Source of the DNA: Lachnoclostridium sp. An138
GTDB taxonomy: Bacteria; Bacillota; Clostridia; Lachnospirales; Lachnospiraceae
DNA: 37,086 nt
Reading direction: 5' to 3'
Assembly: GCF_002160765.1 (NCBI RefSeq)
Contig: NZ_NFLF01000028.1
Coordinates: forward strand, 1-37,086
Part shown: in pieces, positions 7,908-15,688 of the stretch
How the letters are laid out: each line of letters begins with the position of its first letter
Numbering within the stretch: position 1 is the stretch's first letter
Position numbers and translations under genes: made by a program
Notes under the pieces: generated by a model
Told to the model about the DNA's origin: nothing
What the model saw: the letters and a program-made list of their open reading frames with translations, nothing else
The model's database searches: none

Positions 7908-8525
7908 TTATAATAAGCCCGTATAACATGATATAAAAATCATAATTGATTTATTCATCCAATCTCCATATCCCGGAATTTTCCACACATTCCAGCACTC
8001 TGTTTCTGTCAATCTCTGTATAGCTATATATGCATCCTCTCCTTCAATATACGCACATATATCTCGGTATTCCGATGAAATAGTAGCTGCCTCTGTATCA
8101 CCTTCACGAGGAATCCGAACCCAACTTTCTTCTGTATTGACAATTTCTTCATCATTGGCATGAAATAAAGCACTTTCCGAAATACTGGAAACCTCATCTA
8201 CTGTTATCCCCTCATAAACCAACTCTGAACTTAGTCTTCCTCTCATCGCAAGCCATGTAAGGTCTTCGATGTTCTGCACAAGACTGTTATCTGCAGTTAC
8301 TTCGAATTTTTTTCCTTTTCCACCCCAACTTAGAAAAATATAGCTATCTTCATCTGAAGTTTTAATTTCCTTTTCCTGCGGAACCGCAGTCTTATCACCT
8401 GCATTATTAGCATCTGAAACATCCTCGTGCGCAATATCACTGCTTTTTTCCTCATTTTGCTCTTTTCCACAGGAAATGCAGAATACCAATACTAAACACA
8501 ACACGCAACTCTTAATAACCTTCAT
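7908..8525 (-). CDS. Predicted lipoprotein of unknown function
   Basis: The start is set at the ATG at 8525 because GGAGG lies 7 nt upstream and the protein then begins with a lipoprotein signal (MKVIKSCVLCLVLVFCISCG, lipobox CISC). The mature 185 residues start with a low-complexity acidic linker (EQNEEKSSD and onward) and contain no motif I recognise. An open frame continues upstream but lacks a signal sequence and a ribosome binding site. It is one of four lipid- or membrane-anchored proteins interspersed with wall hydrolases in this island. No TcdR-type promoter is visible before it. Confidence 0.7.
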   Translation of the reverse strand: MKVIKSCVLCLVLVFCISCGKEQNEEKSSDIAHEDVSDANNAGDKTAVPQEKEIKTSDEDSYIFLSWGGKGKKFEVTADNSLVQNIEDLTWLAMRGRLSSELVYEGITVDEVSSISESALFHANDEEIVNTEESWVRIPREGDTEAATISSEYRDICAYIEGEDAYIAIQRLTETECWNVWKIPGYGDWMNKSIMIFISCYTGLL

Positions 8526-8667
8526 TCCCTTTCCTCCTCTCATCCTGATGGATGCCCTGGAATCTCTTTGTTTATATAGGTATTTTCTTCCGTTTTTCAA
8601 ACCTGTTATTCTCACAGTTTCTGGAAAAATTCCTGCCACATCCGGAAAATCAAAGATTAATATTAAA

Positions 8668-8980
8668 TCAATCCCATTCATAAACTGTATTCCATTCATT
8701 ATGAATAATCTCTGCTGTACTAAGGGAATCAGCATAGTTCGCTCCCCATGGCCAAGACAATTTCATAAACACTGGACTCAAACTCAATTTTGTTACATTG
8801 TTAAACCACACTTCACAATACACGAAAGAACTTTCCGTCACCTAACTAGATGTCCAATATTTGTACACATCTTCATCAAAGTAACAGCCCTCATAGATTA
8901 TTATCCCAAGATATTATCTCCCAATTTCTGTACCCCAGAAGGTAGACGTTTTCCGAGCTTTCCTTATAAATAGCTTCCAT
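8668..8980 (-). pseudogene. Decayed gene of unknown family
   Basis: From the ATG at 8980 the minus strand reads MEAIYKESSENVYLLGYRNW and continues to ISWDNN. A one-base shift near 8898 then leads into a frame reading YEGCYFDEDVYKYWTSS, a TAG, and KLSWPWGANYADSLSTAEII to a TGA at 8668. The composition (W, Y, acidic residues) is that of a real protein, but with a frameshift and an internal stop. I do not recognise the family. It lies just upstream of the lipoprotein gene at 7908-8525 on the same strand. Confidence 0.5.
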
Positions 8981-9079
8981 ATAATTTTTTCTATTATACA
9001 GTCTGCCATAGAAGCAAAGATGAGTACAGCTGTCACAACAACCATACCATGCTTTATTTTTATCTACTCATTTTTGTTA

Positions 9080-10453
9080 TTAAGGAAGCCTTAGAATTCC
9101 CTCTTCTTTCCCTTTATAAACCACTTCCATGCGTATACTACCTTCCAAATAATAAGGTACTACTCTTTGTTCAAACACAATCACAGGTGATATATCCATA
9201 TAAATCTTTCCTTCCTCCAACACATAAGAATATACGCTGGTAAATAATATTCCTTCTAGCTTCTCAATATCCGCTCCCATTTCTTTTTTATCATAACTAC
9301 CACTAAACACCTCTTTTCCACTAAAAGCGTCTGTCACATACACCTTTCCCGTTTCCTTGTCAATCTTCCAATCCAAAAGCTTCTGACACTGCTCTTCTAC
9401 CATTCCCTGTACCCACGCTTCCGAGGGAAATAGTTCCGTCCAAACAGGCTTTCCGTTCTCACTCTGGTCAATAACCAGTAGGCCTTGACCAGCAAAACTA
9501 GCTACTCCATAAGGATAGAAAAATGCAGTCTCTGTCAAGCCATCTCCATCATAATCTGCCTGCTCCATTGCTGCTTCTCCATAGTCTGTATGCCATTCCA
9601 ATTCAGTATCATAAAAATCATCCCCAATCCTTAGCACTATGCTCTGATAGGTTGTTCCTGGGCTTGCTCCATAGGCAGCCACCAGTTCATCCTTACTTAT
9701 AGCAATACTTTCCAGCTGTTTTGCCGGGCGGGCGGAAAAGTTTGGTATACTGTCCTGATAAATGATTTCCAGCTTCAATTTTCGTGGAAGCTGCACCTCA
9801 CCATCCTCGGATTTCAACATTATGGGTACCGTCAAATAAAATCTTCCTCTCTCTGCTTCCAGCTGGACATTGGAAGAATACAACACGCTTTCCGGACACA
9901 CACCATCCTCCACCCATCCTTCATAGGAAACTTCCAGCAGTTCTTCACCTGTTTCCCTCCATATCAGAGTAACCTTTTTTGTCTCTTCTACTATATCTGC
10001 AGTAATCTGAGCCGAAAAATTATCTTCCGTATCGGAAGCAGGATCATAAATATTCCAGTATAATTCTCCCTTCTTTTCTTCAAAAATATAAAGTCTATTT
10101 TGATAAGTACTACATTCATCATCATAACAATGTAAAATCAATCCGTATTCTTTCTCCCCATCCCTATCATAATCCGAAGTAACTGCCAGAAGCTCCACAT
10201 CTTCAGGGACAACAGGTTCACTAAGCAAATACAACTTATCCTCCCAAGCAACACAAATGCTTTTCTCTGCATCCTCATACCTATATATTTTGAATTTCCC
10301 CTCTGGGTCTTCCGTCAGCACGTTACCAATTTTTCCTTTTACCTCCTCACAATAATATGTCTGAACTCTAGTGTCTCCTTTCCATTTTATAAGTCCAAAG
10401 GAAATCAGCAGTATTATCAATGTGGCAATCGATATTTTTTTTAATACTTTCAC
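9080..10453 (-). CDS. Membrane-anchored protein with FG-GAP/VCBS-like calcium motifs
   Basis: The GTG at 10453 follows AGGGGGGA by 4 nt. The 457-residue protein starts with one membrane anchor or uncleaved signal (KKISIATLIILLISFGLIKW) and has a large extracellular part. Two motifs, DYDRDGEKEYGL (about residue 95) and DYDGDGLTETAF (about 297), match the DxDxDG calcium loops of FG-GAP/VCBS beta-propeller-like repeats. Such domains usually mediate binding to proteins or sugars, not catalysis. The gene is divergent from the SleB-like hydrolase at 10555; the roughly 100 bp between them hold the hydrolase promoter. A partner or protective role toward the wall hydrolases is only a guess. Confidence 0.7.
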   Translation of the reverse strand: MKVLKKISIATLIILLISFGLIKWKGDTRVQTYYCEEVKGKIGNVLTEDPEGKFKIYRYEDAEKSICVAWEDKLYLLSEPVVPEDVELLAVTSDYDRDGEKEYGLILHCYDDECSTYQNRLYIFEEKKGELYWNIYDPASDTEDNFSAQITADIVEETKKVTLIWRETGEELLEVSYEGWVEDGVCPESVLYSSNVQLEAERGRFYLTVPIMLKSEDGEVQLPRKLKLEIIYQDSIPNFSARPAKQLESIAISKDELVAAYGASPGTTYQSIVLRIGDDFYDTELEWHTDYGEAAMEQADYDGDGLTETAFFYPYGVASFAGQGLLVIDQSENGKPVWTELFPSEAWVQGMVEEQCQKLLDWKIDKETGKVYVTDAFSGKEVFSGSYDKKEMGADIEKLEGILFTSVYSYVLEEGKIYMDISPVIVFEQRVVPYYLEGSIRMEVVYKGKEEGILRLP

Positions 10454-10482
10454 GCTATCCCCCCTAGTTCTTTAAAAATATA

Positions 10483-10511
10483 GTTTACATTTTCATGAAA
10501 AACACTTTTTA
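10483..10511 (+). promoter_or_regulatory. TcdR-type promoter of the SleB-like hydrolase gene (copy 3)
   Basis: Plus strand: GTTTAC, 16 bp, CTTTTTA, ending 43 bp before the ATG at 10555. It is the only copy on the plus strand, so orientation follows the gene, which supports function. Confidence 0.75.
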
Positions 10512-10554
10512 CAGTATGTAATCAGTTAAGTACATTACGAAAGGAGTATCCATA

Positions 10555-11067
10555 ATGAGTACACATGCAACAAACGAATTTGTTCCATATGGAACATCGG
10601 TATCTAGCGTGGCAGAAATGATTGAAAAGTGTAGCCCCATTGATTGTCTGGCACGTATGCTGATGGGGGAAGCTCGCGGCGAAAGTCGCCAAGGCAAAAT
10701 TGCTTGCGCATGGGTAGTAAGAAATCGTCAAACCATTAATCGATCTGAATTCGGCGGCCCCGATTATAAATCTATCGTTACAAAAGGTAACGGAGGACAG
10801 TTTAACGGAATTACCAGCACCGCTGCACTAAAACCATTAGAGGTAGACGCTAATGCCTGGGAAGAGTGTCTTGACATTGCTTCCAATTTTTATCGTGAAA
10901 ACAACCCAATAAGAAAGTGTTTGTGGTTTAACACTAACTCTAAATACAACGAAGTTACATCTGCAAACGGTGGAAAATATAACTTCGGAAACGGTGCAGT
11001 AACAATCACTGATCATCTTACCATTGGTAATCACACCTTTTTCACAGTAGAAGGATATGACTTCTAA
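10555..11067 (+). CDS. Leaderless SleB/CwlJ-like cell wall hydrolase
   Basis: The 170-residue protein is almost entirely a Hydrolase_2 (SleB/CwlJ) domain: CLARMLMGEARGESRQGKIA holds the characteristic catalytic Glu (GEARGE, about residue 40), followed by CAWVVRNR, a GGQFNGITS segment and a C-terminal NHTFFTVEGYDF. In spore formers this family is known for cortex lytic enzymes, but here there is no signal peptide and no YpeB gene. The ATG has AAAGGAG 8 nt upstream and a TcdR-type promoter. A strong terminator follows at 11108. It is predicted to leave the cell through the holin. Confidence 0.85.
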   Translation: MSTHATNEFVPYGTSVSSVAEMIEKCSPIDCLARMLMGEARGESRQGKIACAWVVRNRQTINRSEFGGPDYKSIVTKGNGGQFNGITSTAALKPLEVDANAWEECLDIASNFYRENNPIRKCLWFNTNSKYNEVTSANGGKYNFGNGAVTITDHLTIGNHTFFTVEGYDF

Positions 11068-11107
11068 CTCTTTTTGAATTGATTGAACATTTTAACTGAT
11101 TACTGCC

Positions 11108-11149
11108 GGAAGTATGTTACAAATCACTTTGTGACATACTTCCTTTTAT
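11108..11149 (+). terminator. Terminator of the SleB-like hydrolase gene
   Basis: A 10-bp perfect stem (GGAAGTATGT / ACATACTTCC) continues inward with 5 more pairs (ACAAA/TTTGT) after one mismatch, and is followed by TTTTATA on the plus strand. Confidence 0.8.
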
Positions 11150-11577
11150 ACACATTAAAACATCAATATCTGGAAATTCAAATATTAAGTATTCTCATTA
11201 CTATTTATATTCTATCCCAATAAACTTCAGATACCTAGTGTCAATAATATGACAAAATCGCCTTCATGTCATATTAATAATACCATTAGTTATAGTATCA
11301 TATTTTCTCACATTTTTAAAGGTTCTCAATTACAAAACATCAAATTATAATCACAAACTAATTCTAAGTATAATTAAATAATAAAATTCTGTTTAAATAT
11401 CAAGGCATCTATGTTATTATTACTTGTAGTATTATTCTTATAACTTATATATACTTGTCACTCATTTGCCACTTTAATCGGATTCTTTTATACTATAAAA
11501 TTAAGATAATAATACAAAATCCTCTATGAAATGTTAATCAACTACACAAAACAGAGCAATTGAAAGGAGTAAACAAT
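11150..11577. other. AT-rich intergenic region
   Basis: About 430 bp without a gene. It contains the palindrome at 11245-11276 and presumably the promoter of the lipoprotein gene starting at 11578; no GTTTAC/CTTTTTA pair is present. I see nothing else in it. Confidence 0.5.
11245..11276. repeat. 10-bp perfect inverted repeat, possible operator
   Basis: TAATATGACA (11245-11254) and TGTCATATTA (11267-11276) are perfect inverted repeats 12 bp apart, without a T-run. It lies about 300 bp upstream of the lipoprotein gene and could be a regulator site or an RNA stem. Confidence 0.4.
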
Positions 11578-12501
11578 TTGTCATTTCAAGCTTCTAGATT
11601 CATATTCTCTATAATAATACTTTTACCATGTATCATTTCTACAGCTTCTTGTAGTCCCAATCCTCAAAATGCCCTCTCTAAAGAAGATTTTGCTGATGAT
11701 AATGAATTTTCCGAAGAAGCATCATTTATATTTTTAGAACCTACAACTTTTTCTATGGATCAAATATCTACTGTAGAAGAATCCGAAGCTGTTATACACA
11801 CAATATCCGCCTTGCCAGCTTCTATATTCGAATCCGCGATTAGTTTCGAAAAATACAAGCAAGAACATTCTTCTGAAGAAAATCTGATTATTCTATCCAC
11901 GAATCAATCAAGCACCATCAAAATATATGGTTATATCGATAGCAATCTGAGTACACGCGGGATCATTGTAGATTATTATAACGGAAGATACTATTTCGAT
12001 TATTGCTGGAATAGTCGTGCTGGAATAACAGGCTTATGTGAAGGAGATTTTGATCTTGATGGTACTACAGAGGCATGTTTCATCCTAAAGGGTAGTACAG
12101 GAACTGGCATAAATATCGATCGATTAATCATGCTAGAATACGATACAGCACAAAAAACGCTTTTAGCAAACGAATTTATGCCAGATGCCCAGATAGAAGA
12201 AATTAAGAAAAATATAGGATTCACATTGGATAAACATAAAGACAATTTATCTATAATTAAAAATGACAATGTTATAAAAAATATTGTTCTAAAAGATTAT
12301 AAAGATCTTTTAGACAACGGTCCTTATGTCATTGACTGTGTAAGTCAAATACGCTACTCTGTTAATGATACCCAAATTATAGTAACCATTGACATTGGCA
12401 TTCTTCCCAAAACAGGAAATCCTACTATTTTCTTTTCAAACGAGGTTGGGAATATTTCCATGAACGTCTTATACAATGGGCTAAATTTCCAATTAGAATA
12501 A
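11578..12501 (+). CDS. Predicted lipoprotein with one calcium-loop motif
   Basis: The start is placed at the TTG at 11578 because GAAAGGAG ends 8-9 nt before it; an earlier TTG at 11560 would place that ribosome binding site inside the gene. The 307-residue protein has a lipoprotein signal (FIFSIIILLPCIISTASC), an acidic linker, and one DFDLDGTTEACF loop (about residue 165) of the VCBS/FG-GAP type also found in the protein at 9080-10453. The rest is not recognised. It follows the SleB-like hydrolase in the same direction but behind a terminator, so it has its own promoter, not of TcdR type. Confidence 0.7.
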   Translation: MSFQASRFIFSIIILLPCIISTASCSPNPQNALSKEDFADDNEFSEEASFIFLEPTTFSMDQISTVEESEAVIHTISALPASIFESAISFEKYKQEHSSEENLIILSTNQSSTIKIYGYIDSNLSTRGIIVDYYNGRYYFDYCWNSRAGITGLCEGDFDLDGTTEACFILKGSTGTGINIDRLIMLEYDTAQKTLLANEFMPDAQIEEIKKNIGFTLDKHKDNLSIIKNDNVIKNIVLKDYKDLLDNGPYVIDCVSQIRYSVNDTQIIVTIDIGILPKTGNPTIFFSNEVGNISMNVLYNGLNFQLE

Positions 12502-12511
12502 GAATTTACCT

Positions 12512-12546
12512 AATCGGACTGCAGAATATCATTCTGCAGTCCGATT
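12512..12546. terminator. Bidirectional terminator between convergent genes
   Basis: A perfect 16-bp inverted repeat (AATCGGACTGCAGAAT and its complement) with a 3-nt loop lies between the convergent lipoprotein gene (plus) and the PG-binding/SleB hydrolase gene (minus). Confidence 0.8.
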
Positions 12547-12564
12547 CATAATATTATTTACGCT

Positions 12565-13332
12565 TTATAAAGATGTTTGATAGTCAAAAAACTTATTCCC
12601 CACTCCAGCTGGAATCTGTACCCGTGTAGAAGCCACAGAATTAGAAGGATAAGAACTGTCTGAAGACAAATGAAAGCACTGAGTTCCTAAAGTGCTACTC
12701 GGTTTTACGCCACGAACTAATGTTTTTGCTAACGAAACGCATCTTGCCCATTCCGTTGAATACTGGTTAGGTTTACGAGAATCTTGTGTATGTGAAGAGT
12801 TGCCTGTCATCACTGCATACTGCGAAGAATCGTAACAAAGTCCTTTCCATGATTTTGAACCAGCAGAAGTACCCGAAAGTGAGCCAAATTTTCTAGAGCT
12901 TCGCTGTCGATTATATAGCTCTTTTGCCACGGCTGCTTGTCCATCAGAATAACGTGTATCCTCACCATAAATTGTTCTGGCTAATGCCTCAACATTTGAT
13001 ATAGCAGAATTACTATAACCAGAAGTTAACTGTGCATGGGTCAGTTCTCGACCATAATTTTCATCAGCAGAATCCGGTGATAAAGCATCCAATCTGGAAA
13101 GGGTGTCTCTTCCAGCCTTGCCATCTGCAGCCAGCCCCTGATCGCGCTGAAATGCTTTAACCTGAGTCTCTGTGTTAGCTCCAAAATATCCGTCAGCAGA
13201 ACCACAATTATATCCCAACCGATTAAGTTTTGTCTGCATTCTTCTGACACTTGCGCTAAAGCCAGATTCTTTTGAAAAATAGCCAGTTCCCGTAGAAATG
13301 ATGTTGTCAAATGTGTAACTTGAATTTGCCAT
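12565..13332 (-). CDS. Leaderless PG-binding plus SleB-like cell wall hydrolase
   Basis: The 255-residue protein has a PG_binding_1 domain at about residues 25-80 (VRRMQTKLNRLGYNCGSADG, then YFGANTETQVKAFQRDQGLA), a linker, and a Hydrolase_2 domain at about 110-255 starting VEALARTIYGEDTRYSDGQA, where the Glu of YGED takes the place of the family's catalytic Glu. It ends with the IPAGVGNKFFDYQ segment. There is no signal peptide. GGGGG lies upstream of the ATG and the TcdR-type promoter copy 4 at 13369-13398. This is the hydrolase with its own wall-targeting domain; the one at 10555 has none. It is the last gene before the conjugation module. Confidence 0.85.
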   Translation of the reverse strand: MANSSYTFDNIISTGTGYFSKESGFSASVRRMQTKLNRLGYNCGSADGYFGANTETQVKAFQRDQGLAADGKAGRDTLSRLDALSPDSADENYGRELTHAQLTSGYSNSAISNVEALARTIYGEDTRYSDGQAAVAKELYNRQRSSRKFGSLSGTSAGSKSWKGLCYDSSQYAVMTGNSSHTQDSRKPNQYSTEWARCVSLAKTLVRGVKPSSTLGTQCFHLSSDSSYPSNSVASTRVQIPAGVGNKFFDYQTSL

Positions 13333-13368
13333 AATAATGGACCCCCTTTATTTGTTTTTGATATTTAA

Positions 13369-13398
13369 TAAAAAGAAGTCCTTTTTCATTTTGTAAAC
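13369..13398 (-). promoter_or_regulatory. TcdR-type promoter of the PG-binding/SleB hydrolase gene (copy 4)
   Basis: Minus strand: GTTTAC, 17 bp, CTTTTTA, ending 37 bp before the ATG at 13332. Spacing and boxes match the other three copies. Confidence 0.75.
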
Positions 13399-13521
13399 AG
13401 TTTAAAAACTTTTTTCATAAATTATTGTAAATATAAAATAATACATTGAATTTTCTTTTCTGCTCTTAAAGCATTTCTTCAGGTGTTCCCTTCCATACAT
13501 ATGTCATTATGGCATATTCCA

Positions 13522-13559
13522 TACGCCACCAAGAAGACAAACCATCCCCTTGGCGGCGT
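13522..13559. terminator. Hairpin at the end of the conjugation operon
   Basis: ACGCCACCAAG (13522-13532) and CTTGGCGGCGT (13549-13559) pair over 11 bp with one G-U. On the plus strand it is followed by TTTCTTTTT; on the minus strand it lies just after the winged-helix gene. It separates the hydrolase island from the transfer genes. Confidence 0.6.
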
Positions 13560-13567
13560 ATTTCTTT

Positions 13568-13840
13568 TTAATTGCTATCAACCAGCGTATAGAGCAGACT
13601 ACTCCTCCCGCCATTTTCCCGCCACCGCTGCTCTTTTTTAAGAAGCCCGGCACAAATCAAATCATTAATCGCTCGTTCCACTGTCCTGCGGGACAAATGT
13701 AGTTCTCTGGCAATGGTACCTATCGCCGGATAACACTGTCCGTTTTTATCGCTGCGATCTTTCAAATACATATATACTGTCTTTGCTCTATGCGGAAGTT
13801 CCTTTGTATAAATATCTGAAAAATATCCCGTTGGCATCAC
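13568..13840 (-). CDS. Winged helix-turn-helix protein of the conjugative element
   Basis: About 90 residues with an HTH_36-type winged helix: LPHRAKTVYMYLKDRSDKNG, CYPAIGTIARELHLSRRTVE and RAINDLICAGLLKKE, followed by a basic wing (RWRENGGRSSLLYTL). Such small proteins are common in conjugative elements next to replication or transfer genes and bind DNA. The start is uncertain: GTG at 13840 and ATG at 13837 directly abut a GGGAGG motif, which is too close for a normal ribosome binding site. It is the last gene of the leftward transfer operon, 13 bp after VirD4. Confidence 0.7.
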   Translation of the reverse strand: MMPTGYFSDIYTKELPHRAKTVYMYLKDRSDKNGQCYPAIGTIARELHLSRRTVERAINDLICAGLLKKEQRWRENGGRSSLLYTLVDSN

Positions 13841-13853
13841 CTCCCGCCATACT

Positions 13854-15683
13854 CTAATCCGTCCGCAGAGGAGGGCGGAAAGGCACTTTCTTGTGTTCCT
13901 TCAAAATTTCTTCTGATAGCATACGTCCGGCACGCGTATAAGGATTTCCTAGCGGTACAGTCTCATCAGCCCAATCATCGCTGTCCTCATCCCTGCGGCG
14001 CACAATCTCTCGCTCCAGCTCAAAACGATCTACATATGATACTGGTCTTGCTGATTGTTCCGACACTTCATAAGGCTGCCCAAATTGGATTCCCCATTGC
14101 AAAAACAGGGGGAGCCGTGTCTGCATCGGGCAGCATCCGGTCTTGGCCAAAATAAAATGACCTTTTGGCAAGGTTTTCAGTTCGTCCGCTGACATCAGCG
14201 GCCTGCTCATCATCTGCAGGCTCTGACTCGGATCGTTCTTGCCTCTGGAGATTGAGCCTGACAATACGGTACGGCTTCCAAGAGCCTTAGACAAAATTTC
14301 CGCACTTTCTGAATTGGGGGCAAAACCTCCAAACAGCATATCCTGACAGTTATCGATGATGATGCTGGAGCCTTCCTTTCCATAATTTTTTTCCAGCTGT
14401 GCAAAAGACTGAATAATCGGCACCATACTGATCCTTCTAGAACGTCCCGCAGAAAACATCATCTCCAGAGATTCTATTTTCGGTATGGTTCCAATCTCAT
14501 CCGCGAAAATCATCACACGGTTTGGAAGTTTCCCTCCATGCTCATCCGCGATAGTCAGCATCTCCCTATATAGCTGCTGCAAAAACAGAGAAACCATAAA
14601 GTACTTCGTGTTATCTTCCTCCGGCAATACAATAAAAATTGCAGATTTTTGTGAACAAAAGGTTTCCGTGTCCAGCGAGCTGTCAAAACACAGGATCTGC
14701 TCCATCTCGCTGTCAAGAAACGCATTCAAGCGGCTCATTGCTGTCGACAATACAGAGGCCATGGCCTGGTCAGCAGAATTTAGTGCCGCACCTGCAAACC
14801 ACTTGGCTTTATGATTTGGCGGCAGTTTGTCCATGAGAAGCTGAAACAGGCTGCGGTTTTTGACTGGAGAAGGCGCCATCAAATCTTGGATCAGCTTAAA
14901 TACAGAAACGATATGCCGTTGCTCCGGTGGGCAATACTCTGCAATCAAAAGAATTACAGAAGTAAGCAGTCCCTCTGCTGCGTCATAGAAAAATGCATTC
15001 TGTCCATAGCTGCTGGCAGAAGCGCCATCTGAACTGATAATAGTTTTTGCTGTGATTTTTGCATATTTTTCAGCTTTAGCTTTTGCCGCCAGATTCCCCG
15101 GATCATCCAGATAAATATCCATATATTTATTAACAAGCGTTAAGATATTATTTCCGTCTGAGCGGGTAGGATTACGCAGATCTAAAATGGAAATACGGTA
15201 TCCATAAAAATCCTGTGCGATTCCTGCATAATTCCGGAACAGGTCACCCTTGGTATCTGTTGTTAGAAAACTCGTTCCCGATGCGCAGGCATTTTCAATG
15301 TTCGGATAAAGGAAGTTTGCAGTCTTGCCGACACCGGCCGCACCAATCATCAGGCAGTGAATGTCGCCGCTGTCTATCAGCGCTGTGATGGAACTGCCTT
15401 TCTTTTTATATCCAACTACCAAGCCCTGCGCTGTTGGCAGTGATTCACCTTTTCTCCATTTTTCCGGCTCATAAGGAACATGGACATAGGTTTCCCGTAT
15501 CTCTTTCTCTGTCGCAAACCTCGCAGTTCCATATTGTCCGTCGCCTACCGTGCGTGATTTTATTCCGTTCAGCGTATAATGGTTGGACAGCATAGCCAGC
15601 CCTCCAATTACCGCGAACATCCCAAGACCAATACAGATAAAGATAGCAATATTCCCTGTTTGTATATCTTCACTTCCCTTCAT
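13854..15683 (-). CDS. virD4: VirD4-type coupling protein (T4SS ATPase)
   Basis: A 609-residue VirD4/TraG-family coupling protein. An N-terminal membrane segment (residues 12-33) is followed by the family opening YGTARFATEKEI, Walker A GAAGVGKT (114-121) and Walker B VMIFADEIGTIP (about 390-400), and motifs MVPIIQSFAQLEKNYG and DNCQDMLFGGF. The family docks the relaxase-DNA complex to the type IV secretion channel and uses ATP to pump it. One membrane segment is visible and the length is normal for Gram-positive elements. It sits 5 bp after the Toprim gene and near the relaxase, the usual place for the coupling protein. The ribosome binding site is weak, suggesting coupled translation. Confidence 0.92.
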   Translation of the reverse strand: MKGSEDIQTGNIAIFICIGLGMFAVIGGLAMLSNHYTLNGIKSRTVGDGQYGTARFATEKEIRETYVHVPYEPEKWRKGESLPTAQGLVVGYKKKGSSITALIDSGDIHCLMIGAAGVGKTANFLYPNIENACASGTSFLTTDTKGDLFRNYAGIAQDFYGYRISILDLRNPTRSDGNNILTLVNKYMDIYLDDPGNLAAKAKAEKYAKITAKTIISSDGASASSYGQNAFFYDAAEGLLTSVILLIAEYCPPEQRHIVSVFKLIQDLMAPSPVKNRSLFQLLMDKLPPNHKAKWFAGAALNSADQAMASVLSTAMSRLNAFLDSEMEQILCFDSSLDTETFCSQKSAIFIVLPEEDNTKYFMVSLFLQQLYREMLTIADEHGGKLPNRVMIFADEIGTIPKIESLEMMFSAGRSRRISMVPIIQSFAQLEKNYGKEGSSIIIDNCQDMLFGGFAPNSESAEILSKALGSRTVLSGSISRGKNDPSQSLQMMSRPLMSADELKTLPKGHFILAKTGCCPMQTRLPLFLQWGIQFGQPYEVSEQSARPVSYVDRFELEREIVRRRDEDSDDWADETVPLGNPYTRAGRMLSEEILKEHKKVPFRPPLRTD

Positions 15684-15688
15684 TCTGC

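Noticed and set aside
4033-13332. Prophage lysis cassette
   Set aside because: Holin and hydrolases could suggest a phage, but no capsid, tail, terminase or phage integrase genes occur, and the hydrolases are separately promoted and dispersed on both strands.
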